64,000 bases of DNA from Ga0077555 sp963761475 (lineage in GTDB: Bacteria; Pseudomonadota; Alphaproteobacteria; Rhizobiales; Hyphomicrobiaceae). The notes under the pieces were generated by a model. The model saw nothing but the letters and a program-made list of their open reading frames with translations. It was not told the origin of the DNA and did no database searches. Every line of letters starts with the position of its first letter. Position 1 is the first letter of the stretch. Location: NCBI GenBank assembly GCA_963761475.1, contig CAVXGT010000019.1, positions 434,001 to 498,000 of the forward strand, in the 5' to 3' direction. Of the stretch, positions 51,640-60,212 are shown piece by piece. Both the position numbers and the translations under genes were made by a program.

Positions 51640-52851
51640 ATGAATCTGAAGGCCTTGGCACTTGGCCTCGTGTTGGCGGTGGCATCGAGCGTACCCGCCG
51701 ATGCGCAGCGCCGCGGAGGTCCGGCAGCATCGAACTGGGAGTTGCTCGGTGAAGAAAAGGTCGGCTTCGGTGCCGATCGCGACGTCATTCGCCTCAGCCA
51801 CGACGAGAATTTCTATCGTAACAAATCCTACCGGCGCCTGCGCTTCGTTGCGCAAGGTGGCGAAGTCAAGATGCGCTCGATCCGCCTCGTCTACCTCAAC
51901 GGGCATGTCGAAGATCTCCCCTTCAATCAGACGCTTCGGCCTGGTCAGGACCTCGACATCGACCTCCGGGGCGAGCGCAGCTATCTGCGCCAGATCGAGA
52001 TGTTCTACAAATCGAAATTCGGCATTTCGATCGGTGGCGGCGGAATTCAAGTCAAGCAGGCTTCGATCCAAGTGCTCGGCGAGAACGTGCGTGGCGGTGG
52101 GCGGCCTGATCCCGAGCCGCCTCGGCTGACGACGCCGCCTGGCTGGCAGGTTCTGGCCAGCGAAGGCGTCAACCTGCGCGACGATCGGGTGGTGATCAAG
52201 GTTGGCCGCCGGGAAGGCCGGATTGGCCGCCTGCGGCTGCAGGTGGGCGGAGAAGCTTTGCGTATCAGCGATCTCGAAGTCCGCTTCGGCAATCGTGACG
52301 TGCAGAGAATCCGCGTCAATCAGCAGGTCGGTGACGGGGCGACGACGGGCGTTCTGGATCTCGACGGCGATACCCGCTTCATCGATACGGTGACCGTCAA
52401 CCTCGAGCCGCGCCGCGGACGTCGGGCCACCCAGCTTGTTCTGCTCGGCAGCGAACGGCCGGGATTGCCGGCTGGAGGCGGCGGGCGCGACCAGGCAGGT
52501 TGGATTCCGCTGGGTGAAGTGTCGGTCGGCTTCCGTGTCGATCGCGAGGTGATCCGTGTCGGGCAGTCGGAGGACTGGTTCCGCAACCGGGCCTTCGACA
52601 AGCTCCACTTCGTTGCTGAAAACCGCGACGTCGACATCATGCGGGTAACGGTGACCTATCTCAACGGCTTCACAGAAGAGTATCCGGTCGGTCGGGTGGT
52701 TCGGGCCGGTGGCGATCTCGTTCTCGATCTCAGGGGTAGCCGCAGCTACATCCGTGAGATTGAATTGCTGCACCGGAAAAACTCGGGTGGACGTGGGCCG
52801 GCCATCGTCAAGGTGTATGGCGAGCCTTCACCTGGACGCTTCCGGCGCTGA
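51640..52851 (+). CDS. Exported protein with three repeated beta-rich domains, function unknown
   Basis: A 403-residue protein with a signal peptide (about 22 residues, ending ADA before QRRGG) and three repeats: about 32-145, 168-270 and 288-395. Repeats 1 and 3 share the order W-LG-V-F-DR-VI, then F-N-LRF or LHF, then V-YLNG, then LDLRG-RSYIREIE. Repeat 2 is more divergent (VLASEGVNLRDDRVVIKVG). No enzyme motif is seen; a surface or periplasmic binding role is possible. The repeat resembles DUF2541-like sequences, but I cannot confirm the match. A bidirectional terminator follows. Confidence 0.8.
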   Translation: MNLKALALGLVLAVASSVPADAQRRGGPAASNWELLGEEKVGFGADRDVIRLSHDENFYRNKSYRRLRFVAQGGEVKMRSIRLVYLNGHVEDLPFNQTLRPGQDLDIDLRGERSYLRQIEMFYKSKFGISIGGGGIQVKQASIQVLGENVRGGGRPDPEPPRLTTPPGWQVLASEGVNLRDDRVVIKVGRREGRIGRLRLQVGGEALRISDLEVRFGNRDVQRIRVNQQVGDGATTGVLDLDGDTRFIDTVTVNLEPRRGRRATQLVLLGSERPGLPAGGGGRDQAGWIPLGEVSVGFRVDREVIRVGQSEDWFRNRAFDKLHFVAENRDVDIMRVTVTYLNGFTEEYPVGRVVRAGGDLVLDLRGSRSYIREIELLHRKNSGGRGPAIVKVYGEPSPGRFRR

Positions 52852-52921
52852 AATTGAGACGCAGACGCGCAGGGACACCCTGCTCGCCTGCGATCTGCGC
52901 CGCATCGAACCTCAACACGAC

Positions 52922-52948
52922 GAAAGCCGCCCTTGTCGGGCGGCTTTC
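52922..52948. terminator. Bidirectional terminator between the repeat protein and the LutA-like gene
   Basis: A perfect 11-bp stem (52922-52932 with 52938-52948) with loop TTGTC has A-rich and T-rich flanks on its two sides. It lies directly beyond the minus-strand stop at 52950 and about 70 bp after the plus-strand stop. Confidence 0.85.
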
Positions 52949-52949
52949 T

Positions 52950-53729
52950 TCATTTCGGGTCGGAGTTGCCGGCAATGGGTGGTGCGGATAGTTCGCCGGC
53001 CAGGACTTCGGCGACATGGCGGGCCGCGATCTGGCGGTCCTGGCGGCGCAACTTGCCGGCCATGTTCATGAGGCAGCCGAGGTCCCCGGCCAGGACCAGG
53101 TCGGGGGTGGTCTCGGCGATGTTGGCCGTCTTTTTCTCGACCATGGCATTGGAAATCTCGTCGTACTTGACCGAGAAGGTGCCGCCAAAGCCGCAGCATA
53201 CCTCGCATTCAGCCATTTCAACGAGCTCGAGGCCCTGGACGCTGGCTAGGAGCTTGCGGGGCTGCTCCTTGACGCCGAGTTCGCGAAGGCCGGAGCAGCT
53301 GTCGTGATAGGTGACGCGGGCGTCGAGCGACTGGCCGACGTCGGTGAGGCCGCGCACGTCGACCAGGAACGCCATGAGCTCATGGGTTTTAGCGGCGAGG
53401 TCAGCCGCGCGTCGGCTCCAGACTGCGTCGTCTGCCAAGAGTTTGGGGTAGTGCGCCTTGATCATGCCGGCGCAGGAGCCCGAGGGGGCAACGACATAGT
53501 CGAAGCCTTCCAGGGCTGCAATGGTCTGGCGAGCCAGCGTCGCGGCCGTCGGCTTGTCGCCTGAATTGTACGCGGGCTGGCCACAACATGTCTGCCCAGT
53601 CGGCACTTCGACGATGCAGCCGGCTCGCTCGATCAGGCTTGCTGCGGCAAAGCCGACGCTCGGACGCATCAGGTCGACGAGGCAGGTGACGAACAGCGCG
53701 ACGCGGGGTTTGGCAGGGGCGGCGGTCAT
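52950..53729 (-). CDS. LutA-like iron-sulfur oxidoreductase subunit (CCG domains)
   Basis: A 259-residue cytoplasmic protein with two cysteine-rich CCG domains: QTCCGQPAYN (about residue 47) with GSCAGM, and YHDSCSGLRELG with AECEVCCGFGGTF. This is the pattern of LutA/YkgE, one of three subunits of lactate oxidation, and of related heterodisulfide-reductase-like proteins. Neither lutB nor lutC is adjacent, so it either works with subunits encoded elsewhere or serves another oxidase. GGTGGAG precedes the ATG. Confidence 0.87.
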   Translation of the reverse strand: MTAAPAKPRVALFVTCLVDLMRPSVGFAAASLIERAGCIVEVPTGQTCCGQPAYNSGDKPTAATLARQTIAALEGFDYVVAPSGSCAGMIKAHYPKLLADDAVWSRRAADLAAKTHELMAFLVDVRGLTDVGQSLDARVTYHDSCSGLRELGVKEQPRKLLASVQGLELVEMAECEVCCGFGGTFSVKYDEISNAMVEKKTANIAETTPDLVLAGDLGCLMNMAGKLRRQDRQIAARHVAEVLAGELSAPPIAGNSDPK

Positions 53730-53853
53730 ATGGGCTCCACCGTTTTTGTGGTCGAGGGGGCGGACGGTCGTGCACAGGCAGACCTCCGGCCCGACGTGGC
53801 ATGCTGGGCCCGATGCCGGCGGCTGGTGCTGACGCGGCATCGAGGCTTGCGGC

Positions 53854-54828
53854 TCAAGGCAGTAGGACGATCGAGCCGGTGGTCTTGCGGGCCTCGAGGT
53901 CGCGGTGGGCCTGGGCCGCATCCTTCAGGGCATAGGTATGATTGACCTTGATCTTGACGGCGCCCTTGGCGACGACATCGAAGAGGTCGTTGGCTGTGGC
54001 GACGAGGTCAGCGCGTGAGGCTGTGTAGGCTGCCAGCGACGGGCGGGTCATATAGAGTGAGCCCTTGGCTGCGAGGATGCCGGGATTGAAGGCATCGATC
54101 GGTCCAGATGCGTTGCCGAAGGTCACGAACAGGCCGAGCGGCTTCAAACAGTCGAGGGAGGCCGGGAAGGTATCCTTGCCGATCGAATCATAGACCACGT
54201 CACACAGTTTGCCGCCTGTGATCTGCTTGACGCGGGCGACGAAGTCCTCGGTCTTGTAGTCGATGCAATGCGCCGCGCCATGCTCCAGCGCCAGCTTGCA
54301 TTTCTCCGGACCGCCGGCAGTGCCGATCAGCGTGCCGCCGAGGTGTTTGACCCACTGGCTGGCGATGAGGCCGACGCCACCGGCCGCGGCGTGCCAGAGG
54401 CAGGTCGTGCCGGGGCCGACCTTGTAGGTGCGGCGGATCAGGTATTGGACGGTCATGCCCTGCAGCATCATGGCGGCTGCAGTCTTGTAATCGATGCCGT
54501 CCGGCATCTTGACGACGCGGTCGGCCGCGATCAGGCGCTCGCTCGCGTAGCCGCCAGCGGGACCGGCATAGGCGACGCGGTCGCCAACCTTGAGATCAGT
54601 GACGCCAGATCCCACGGCGGTGACCTCGCCGGCGCCTTCCATGCCTGGAATGAATGGCGAATTCGGCTGCGGGTAGAGGCCCGTTCGCAGGTAGACGTCG
54701 ATATAATTGAGGCCGATGGCATGCTGCTTCAGGCGGATTTCGCCGGCGCCGGGGGCGCCAACCTGGACTTCCTCATACTGCAGAGCTTCCGGGCCACCTG
54801 TCTTGTGAACGCGAATCGCATAAGCCAT
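53854..54828 (-). CDS. NADPH:quinone oxidoreductase, zinc-less MDR family
   Basis: A 324-residue enzyme that reduces quinones with NADPH. It has the GroES-like N-terminal domain (GLNYIDVYLRTGLYP, IPGMEGAGEVTAVG) and the Rossmann domain with AAAGGVGLIASQWVKHLG. It lacks the cysteine ligands of zinc alcohol dehydrogenases. I chose the ATG at 54828 because CGGAG lies 8 nt upstream; a GTG at 54837 is also in frame. It stands near a LutA-like gene, 125 bp away on the same strand, but no functional link is evident. Confidence 0.92.
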   Translation of the reverse strand: MAYAIRVHKTGGPEALQYEEVQVGAPGAGEIRLKQHAIGLNYIDVYLRTGLYPQPNSPFIPGMEGAGEVTAVGSGVTDLKVGDRVAYAGPAGGYASERLIAADRVVKMPDGIDYKTAAAMMLQGMTVQYLIRRTYKVGPGTTCLWHAAAGGVGLIASQWVKHLGGTLIGTAGGPEKCKLALEHGAAHCIDYKTEDFVARVKQITGGKLCDVVYDSIGKDTFPASLDCLKPLGLFVTFGNASGPIDAFNPGILAAKGSLYMTRPSLAAYTASRADLVATANDLFDVVAKGAVKIKVNHTYALKDAAQAHRDLEARKTTGSIVLLP

Positions 54829-55023
54829 CTGCTGCACTCCGTAGGGCTTGGGGGGGCGCGTGACACATGCCGTCGGCCGCTGTTACGGGCCGCGCATCAT
54901 GCGCCATGCCGGGATTTTCCGGTCGTCCTTGCGTTCAACCGGCCATAGCGGTCGGCAAGTCTGCCACAGGTCCGCCACGACGAGGTTCTATGGCCTCGTC
55001 CGGCGGTGCACAAGGGGATTGGC

Positions 55024-55479
55024 ATGAAGCTGGCGTGGCCCAATGGGGTGGCCCGTAGTATTCTTGGGCTCGGGGTGGTTGTGGCCATCGGGCTCAGCGG
55101 ATGCAGTACGGGGACGGAATTCCAGAGCGAGGTGCATCCCAGCGTCAAGTGCGTGGATGACAGTCCTGGATGCGTGGCGCGACGGCAGGCGGCGCTGAAG
55201 GAGATGCTGGCGGACCCGAAGCACAGGTGGGTTCACGAGCCTGCAGATGCCGATGCCTTTGCCACGGGGGTCAGACTTTTTGCCTTCAAAACCCGCAAAC
55301 GCGAACTCTCCTGCCCGGATCTGAAGAAAGGCCAGCATGAGGCGGAGGCCGGGCCCGGCCTGCTGCGGGGGCCGGGCGGGCGCCATCTCACTCCGGCGCA
55401 GATCTCACGCGGGGTGATGTTCGCTGGTGAGGTCTCGCGTGAACTCGGCAAGGAGTTGCGCCGTCGCTGCCGGGCCTAG
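55024..55479 (+). CDS. Hypothetical lipoprotein
   Basis: A 151-residue protein with a lipoprotein signal: basic start, hydrophobic segment SILGLGVVVAIGL and lipobox LSGC near residue 27. The mature part has two further cysteine pairs (KCVDDSPGC, then SCPDL and RRCRA) and a conserved-looking segment LTPAQISRGVMFAGEVSRELG. AAGGGG lies just upstream of the ATG at 55024. Not recognised; probably a small outer-membrane lipoprotein. Confidence 0.7.
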   Translation: MKLAWPNGVARSILGLGVVVAIGLSGCSTGTEFQSEVHPSVKCVDDSPGCVARRQAALKEMLADPKHRWVHEPADADAFATGVRLFAFKTRKRELSCPDLKKGQHEAEAGPGLLRGPGGRHLTPAQISRGVMFAGEVSRELGKELRRRCRA

Positions 55480-55785
55480 CCCGACTGTCATGAAGAAAAG
55501 GCCGGTACGTGTTGGAAGTGCAAAGTTCGTTTGGTTTTGTCACACCCTACGATCGAACTTTCCGATCAAACGGAGGCGAGCGCAATCGTGAGATTAGTTT
55601 GGCGTCATGCTTGGAAGTCGGCTTTGAGAGCGCTCAACTAGATTGTAGCGGACTTCCAAACCGCCACACGAGCTGGTGAGACGAACTTTCGCATGCCTTC
55701 GTCATCGGCCTGCCTTTCGAGCAAGTGCATTGACAATTCGGAGGTGCTCGTACTTTGTGACGCGGCGCCGAGCCGGGGACGCTGA
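55480..55785. other. Intergenic region upstream of the DedA pair with inverted repeats
   Basis: A 306-bp region without a gene. It holds two inverted repeats, AAAGTTCG/CGAACTTT (55522-55529 with 55554-55561) and TTGGAAGTC/GACTTCCAA (55611-55619 with 55651-55659). A TTGGAAGT word occurs at both 55512 and 55611. A promoter-like pair follows near 55730. Confidence 0.5.
55730..55756 (+). promoter_or_regulatory. Possible sigma-70 promoter of the DedA pair
   Basis: A perfect -35 box TTGACA (55730-55735) and a -10-like TACTTT (55751-55756) are separated by 15 bp, slightly short. The first DedA start codon follows 30 bp later. Confidence 0.3.
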
Positions 55786-56331
55786 ATGGATCTGCAGAAC
55801 TTTCCGCAACTGATCATCGAATTCGTCAAAGAGCACCGTGCGTGGGCGCCGCCACTCGTTCTCATCCTCGCATTCTGCGAGTCGATGGCGTTCGTGTCGC
55901 TGGTGTTGCCGTTCTGGACCGTGCTGATAACCATCGGCGCGCTGTTCAATGCGACGGGCTCAACCGACTTCTGGCTCATTGTCGCTTCGGCAGCCGTTGG
56001 GGCAGCGCTCGGCGACTGGCTGTCGTATTGGCTCGGGTATCACTACCACGAGCAGATCAGCCGGATGTGGCCGCTGAAAAACTATCCGGATCTGCTGCCC
56101 AAAGGGCATGCGTTCTTCGAGAAGTGGGGGGCGTGGGCCATCGTGCTCGGGCGCTTTTCCGGGCCGCTCAGGGCATCGGTGCCGATTGTGGCTGGCGTCG
56201 TGCAGATGCCAAGCGGCCTGTTTCAGATCGCAAACTGGGTGTCGGCCTTCATTTGGGCGATCTCGCTGATGGTCTTCGGTGATGCCATCAGCAAAGTTTG
56301 GTCCTGGGCGTTTACGGGTTCGATACACTGA
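55786..56331 (+). CDS. DedA family membrane protein (first copy)
   Basis: A 181-residue integral membrane protein of the DedA/VTT family, linked to lipid-carrier or phospholipid recycling and membrane homeostasis. Signature features: CESMAFVSLVLPFWTVLI, GAALGDWLSYWLGYHYHEQI, FFEKWGAWAIVLGRFSGPLRASVPIVAGVVQMP. The arginine in GRFSGPLRA and the acidic residues E in CES and D in GDW are the conserved functional residues. It lies 40 bp before a second, different DedA gene. Confidence 0.9.
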   Translation: MDLQNFPQLIIEFVKEHRAWAPPLVLILAFCESMAFVSLVLPFWTVLITIGALFNATGSTDFWLIVASAAVGAALGDWLSYWLGYHYHEQISRMWPLKNYPDLLPKGHAFFEKWGAWAIVLGRFSGPLRASVPIVAGVVQMPSGLFQIANWVSAFIWAISLMVFGDAISKVWSWAFTGSIH

Positions 56332-56371
56332 CGCGTTAGACCCGATATCGGCGTGTGACCGAGGCCCCGAC

Positions 56372-56890
56372 ATGGTATTCGACGGCTTATTCAGCGGCGT
56401 GCTCGGCGTGATCAAGGCGAATGTCGGGCTCGCGGGGCCTTTCGTGTTCGCGCTTGGGCTCGGCGAGGGCATTCCGGGGCTCTCACTACTCATTCCATCG
56501 ACGGCGTTGTTCGTTGTGATCGGCGGGGTGCATGGCGCCGCCGGTGGTGCGTTCACGTCGCTTTGGTTTGCGGCGACGGTGGGTGCCGTCATCGGTGACT
56601 GCATCGCCTACGGGCTCGGGCGCTGGCTGCGCCACGACGTGGAGCGTCTCAGATATTTCGCTGTGCATCCCGAGGCGCTGGCGCAGGGGCACCGGGTGTT
56701 CGAGCGGTGGGGGGCACTCGCCGTCCTCGCGGGCAAGTTCACAGGCTTTGTGCGGCCGTTCATTCCGGTCGTTGCGGGTATCGTGACCATGCCCGTCTAT
56801 TTGTTCCTGCCGTCGAGCATTGTTTCGTCGATGGCGTGGGCCGGAGTCTTCCTGGCGCCCGGATACGGCTTTAGCTGGTTTCTGCCTTGA
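56372..56890 (+). CDS. DedA family membrane protein (second copy)
   Basis: A 172-residue DedA/VTT protein with the same plan: GLGEGIPGLSLLIPSTALFVVIG, AVIGDCIAYGLGRWLRHD, VFERWGALAVLAGKFTGFVRPFIPVVAGIVTMP. Conserved E, D and R residues are present; the GRF arginine of copy 1 is lysine here (GKFTGFVR). The ATG at 56372 is preferred to upstream codons that overlap the first gene. The two copies diverge enough to be old duplicates, perhaps with distinct lipid substrates. Confidence 0.88.
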   Translation: MVFDGLFSGVLGVIKANVGLAGPFVFALGLGEGIPGLSLLIPSTALFVVIGGVHGAAGGAFTSLWFAATVGAVIGDCIAYGLGRWLRHDVERLRYFAVHPEALAQGHRVFERWGALAVLAGKFTGFVRPFIPVVAGIVTMPVYLFLPSSIVSSMAWAGVFLAPGYGFSWFLP

Positions 56891-57002
56891 GAACACCGGT
56901 CGTTGTCCAATGCGATGCGACCGAGGGAGCCGGTTGCCGGTCTTGATGGTGCGTTGCGCGGGCCCCATTTGAAGTCTTGCAGGGTCTGCTTGGAGGAGTC
57001 GC

Positions 57003-58397
57003 ATGGATAAAGTTGTTGTTGCGCACTCCGGCGCAGGTCTCTATCCGCCGTCGGTCCGAATGCCGGAAGGGCCATTGCCGGTCTGGAAATTCCTACCCAA
57101 GTTTCTCTCCAATCCGCTGCGCACCCTTCCCCGACAGGTTTACGAGGAAGCGATTTTTTCGCCGCCCGCTCTCGGCGGGCGCATGGCCTGGGTGATGGCA
57201 CCTGAGCTGGTCGAACGCATTCTCCTCGAGCAACACGAGGACTTCCCCAAATCACCGATCGAGAACCGGATTTTCACCTCCATTCTGGGTGAGGGGATAT
57301 TGACGGCGGAAGGGCCGAGTTGGCGTTGGCAGCGCAGAATCGTGGCGCCGCTGTTCCGGCATCAGGAGATCGTCTCGTTCGTGCCGAGGATGTCGGCGGT
57401 TGCCGAACAATTCGTCGGTAAATGGCGCAAGGGGTCGGCGGGTGATCGGCGCCGGATTGACCAGGACATGGCGGATGTGGCCTTTGACGTGCTGGCCGCC
57501 ACCATTTTTGCCGGTGCAGCGGAGGAAGAGGGGCAGGCGCTCAAGTACCACATCGGGGCCTATCTCGAACGCACGAGCTGGGACGTCGCTTTCGAGCTGC
57601 TGGGGATCCCGCCGACCATTTGGCATCCGGCAAAGCCTGCCATGCGGCGCCATGCGCGGCAACTCAAGGCCACAATGGCACGGGTTCTCGAGCGCGAGCG
57701 GCGCATTGGTTTCCCGGGGGGCGGACTGATGGCCAAGCTCGGGGCGGCCAAGGACCCGGAGACGGGGGAGGGAATGAGCGAAGCGTTGATCAGCAACAAC
57801 CTGCTGACGTTTGCGGCTGCCGGCCATGAAACTACTGCCAAGGCTCTGACCTGGACTCTGTATCTGCTAGCGCGCTCGCCGGAGTGGCAGGAAAGGCTAC
57901 GGGAAGAAGTGCGAGCGGTGGCGGGAGACCAACAGATCACGGCCGAACACATCGGGCGCCTCGAAATCGTGCGACGGGTTCTCAAGGAGAGCATGCGGCT
58001 TTATCCACCGGCGCCGGTTCTCGGCCGAAAGGCCAACTCAGCCGTCGAGATCGGTGGACTGCAGTTCAAGGCCGGTACGCTGCTGATCGTGCCGGTATGG
58101 GCCATTCATCGTCACCGGGCGTTGTGGGAGGATCCCGATCGCTTCGATCCCGACCGGTTTGCGCCCGAGTGCGAAGCCCGCATGCAGCGCGCGCAATTCA
58201 TGCCATTCGGTTTTGGTCCGCGCACGTGCATCGGCATGAGCTATGCCATGATGGAGGCGACCGTGCTGCTGGCAACATTCGTCAGGGCTTGCCGGTTCGC
58301 ATGGGTCGACGGGCTCGCACCGGAGCCGATTTCACGCGTGACGCTGCGGCCGCGCGGGGGCATGACGCTCGGCGTGTCGCCAGCTACGGCGGCGTGA
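57003..58397 (+). CDS. Cytochrome P450
   Basis: A 464-residue soluble P450 monooxygenase. The I-helix oxygen-binding motif is AAAGHETT, the ExxR motif is in LKESMRLYPPAPVLGR, and the haem-binding loop is FGFGPRTCIG with the cysteine ligand at residue 409. No membrane anchor is seen. Overall style (FPKSPIENRIFTSILGEGIL, W-RHR region WRWQRRIVAPLF) recalls bacterial CYP102/CYP4-like fatty-acid or alkane hydroxylases; the substrate is unknown. No ferredoxin or reductase is adjacent. It converges with hyuB, their stops being 5 bp apart. Confidence 0.94.
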   Translation: MDKVVVAHSGAGLYPPSVRMPEGPLPVWKFLPKFLSNPLRTLPRQVYEEAIFSPPALGGRMAWVMAPELVERILLEQHEDFPKSPIENRIFTSILGEGILTAEGPSWRWQRRIVAPLFRHQEIVSFVPRMSAVAEQFVGKWRKGSAGDRRRIDQDMADVAFDVLAATIFAGAAEEEGQALKYHIGAYLERTSWDVAFELLGIPPTIWHPAKPAMRRHARQLKATMARVLERERRIGFPGGGLMAKLGAAKDPETGEGMSEALISNNLLTFAAAGHETTAKALTWTLYLLARSPEWQERLREEVRAVAGDQQITAEHIGRLEIVRRVLKESMRLYPPAPVLGRKANSAVEIGGLQFKAGTLLIVPVWAIHRHRALWEDPDRFDPDRFAPECEARMQRAQFMPFGFGPRTCIGMSYAMMEATVLLATFVRACRFAWVDGLAPEPISRVTLRPRGGMTLGVSPATAA

Positions 58398-58402
58398 AGG
58401 GC

Positions 58403-60212
58403 TCAGAGTTTTTCGGCAGCGTCGAAGTAGCGGCCGCGGTGGAACATGCGCGGGTCTCGCGCCAGGCCGGCGCGACGGGCACGGGTCGCCTCGACGTCGA
58501 AGGCGCGCCCGTCATCGGTGAGGACAAGGCCGTAGTCAGTCAAGGCGGCTTCGGGCGATACGAAGCCGTCGAGTACGTCGGCAAGGACGCTCTCGGCGGG
58601 TCGGTCGAGGGGCGAGCCCCAGCCGCCGCCGCCCGGCGTGATGATGCGCAAGAGATCGCCGCGCGCGACTTCGATGCCGTCGCCCATGGTGGCGAGGTCG
58701 CGCTCGTCGGCGGTGCCGGGGTTGACGACGATGCGGCCGGGGAGGCCAGAGCGGCCGCCGTTGACGCCGAAGGCCGGGTATTTGCAGTTGTCCATACGCA
58801 GGCCGAGGATGGCTTGGTCGGCGAGAATGCGGACATCGCGGACGATGCCTGCGCCGCCCCGCCAATGGCCGGGGCCGCCTAAATCGCGATGGATCGAAAA
58901 GGCCTCGATCTCGACCCCGAATTCCATCTCGGCGAATTCGACCGGATAATTCTCCTGGGCGACATAGTAGACGGCATCGATGCCATCGGCGCTGGGACGG
59001 GCGCCAAAGCCCACGGAGAGGCCTTCGATGCACAATTTTGGTGCGCCGGTCTTGGCGTCCTGGCTGCGCAGATAGTAGAGCACGTAGACGCAGGAGGCGG
59101 CCGAGGCCTTGCCGCCGGTGGCCTCGGCGAGAGCGCCCTGCAGTGCGGTGGTCACCCGGATCATGGTGTGGGAGCGCAAGCCCACGGGTGCCGGAAAGCG
59201 TGGGGCGACAATGGTGCCAGGGCGGGTTTTCACGGCAGCGATCGGGTTGGCAAAGCCGGCGTTCATGGAGATCGCGGGGTCGTTGCGGGTCATGTAGAGG
59301 CCGAGCATGTGGGCGACGACGCTTCGGTCCATGACGAAGTTGATGGGGCCGGCGGCCTCATCGGAAGATCCCGACAGATCGATGGTGAGCTTGCCGGCCT
59401 CGCAGGTGAGGCGGGCTTCGACGTGGTAGGGCTTGTCGGTGGCAGCGTCTGAATCGATCCAGTCGGTGAATGTCCAGCTGCCTGCCGGGATTTCCGCTGA
59501 GATGCGTGCCTGCAGGGCTGCTGCCGACTGGTCGAGCATGGTTTCGAAGGCATCTTCGACGGCCGCTGCGCCATAGCGCTGGATGATTTCCTCAAGACGC
59601 CGTTTGCCGAGCCGACAGGCGGCCATCAGTGCCGAGAGATCGCCCTTCATGGTCTCGGGGAAGCGCGAATTGCGGGCGTAGATGCGCACGATCTCGTCGT
59701 TGATGATGCCGTCGCGCATGACGCGCACGGGCGGGATGATGATGCCCTCGTGGAAGATGCTGCGCGTTGCCGGGCTGACAGAGCCTGGATTGAGGCCGCC
59801 GACGTCCCACAAGTGGCCCCAGGCCTCTACGAAGGCGAGGAGTCGACCCTCGGCCAGAACTGGCATCACCATGACGGTGTCGTTGGTCTGCGAAACGCCG
59901 CCGCCGGAGCCGTAGACGTCGTTGTACCAGTAGAGGTCGCCGTCGCGCATGGTCTCTGCTGGATAGTGGTCGAGGACCGAAGTCGACCAGGTTGCCGGCG
60001 AGGGTGAGGCTCGTCGAGACGACGAGGCGGCCTTTGGCGTCGAGGTAGGCGGTGAAGTAGTCCTTCTTCTCGCGGATGAAGGGGGACATGGCCGTGCGGG
60101 CAACGAGTGCTTCCATCTCGCTGCGGGCAGCCGACAAGGCGCCCTTGATCAGCTCGCGCGTGATGATGTTGCCTGACGGGTGCGACGAGGGGGCGTGCTG
60201 GTGCTGCGTCAT
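58403..60212 (-). CDS. hyuB: Hydantoinase B/oxoprolinase-type subunit, frameshifted in this sequence
   Basis: A HyuB-family subunit of about 602 residues that, with HyuA, uses ATP to open hydantoins, oxoproline, N-methylhydantoin or acetophenone-type substrates. The first frame runs from ATG 60212 (ITRELIKGALSAARSEME) to LTLAGNLVD. One extra base at about 59980 then shifts the frame to SVLDHYPAETMRDGDLYWYND. The rest is intact, including GLYMTRNDPAISMNAG, SIHRDLGGPGHWRGGAG and ITPGGGGWGSPLDR. The span is 3n+1. Its start overlaps the hyuA stop (ATGA). Confidence 0.87.
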
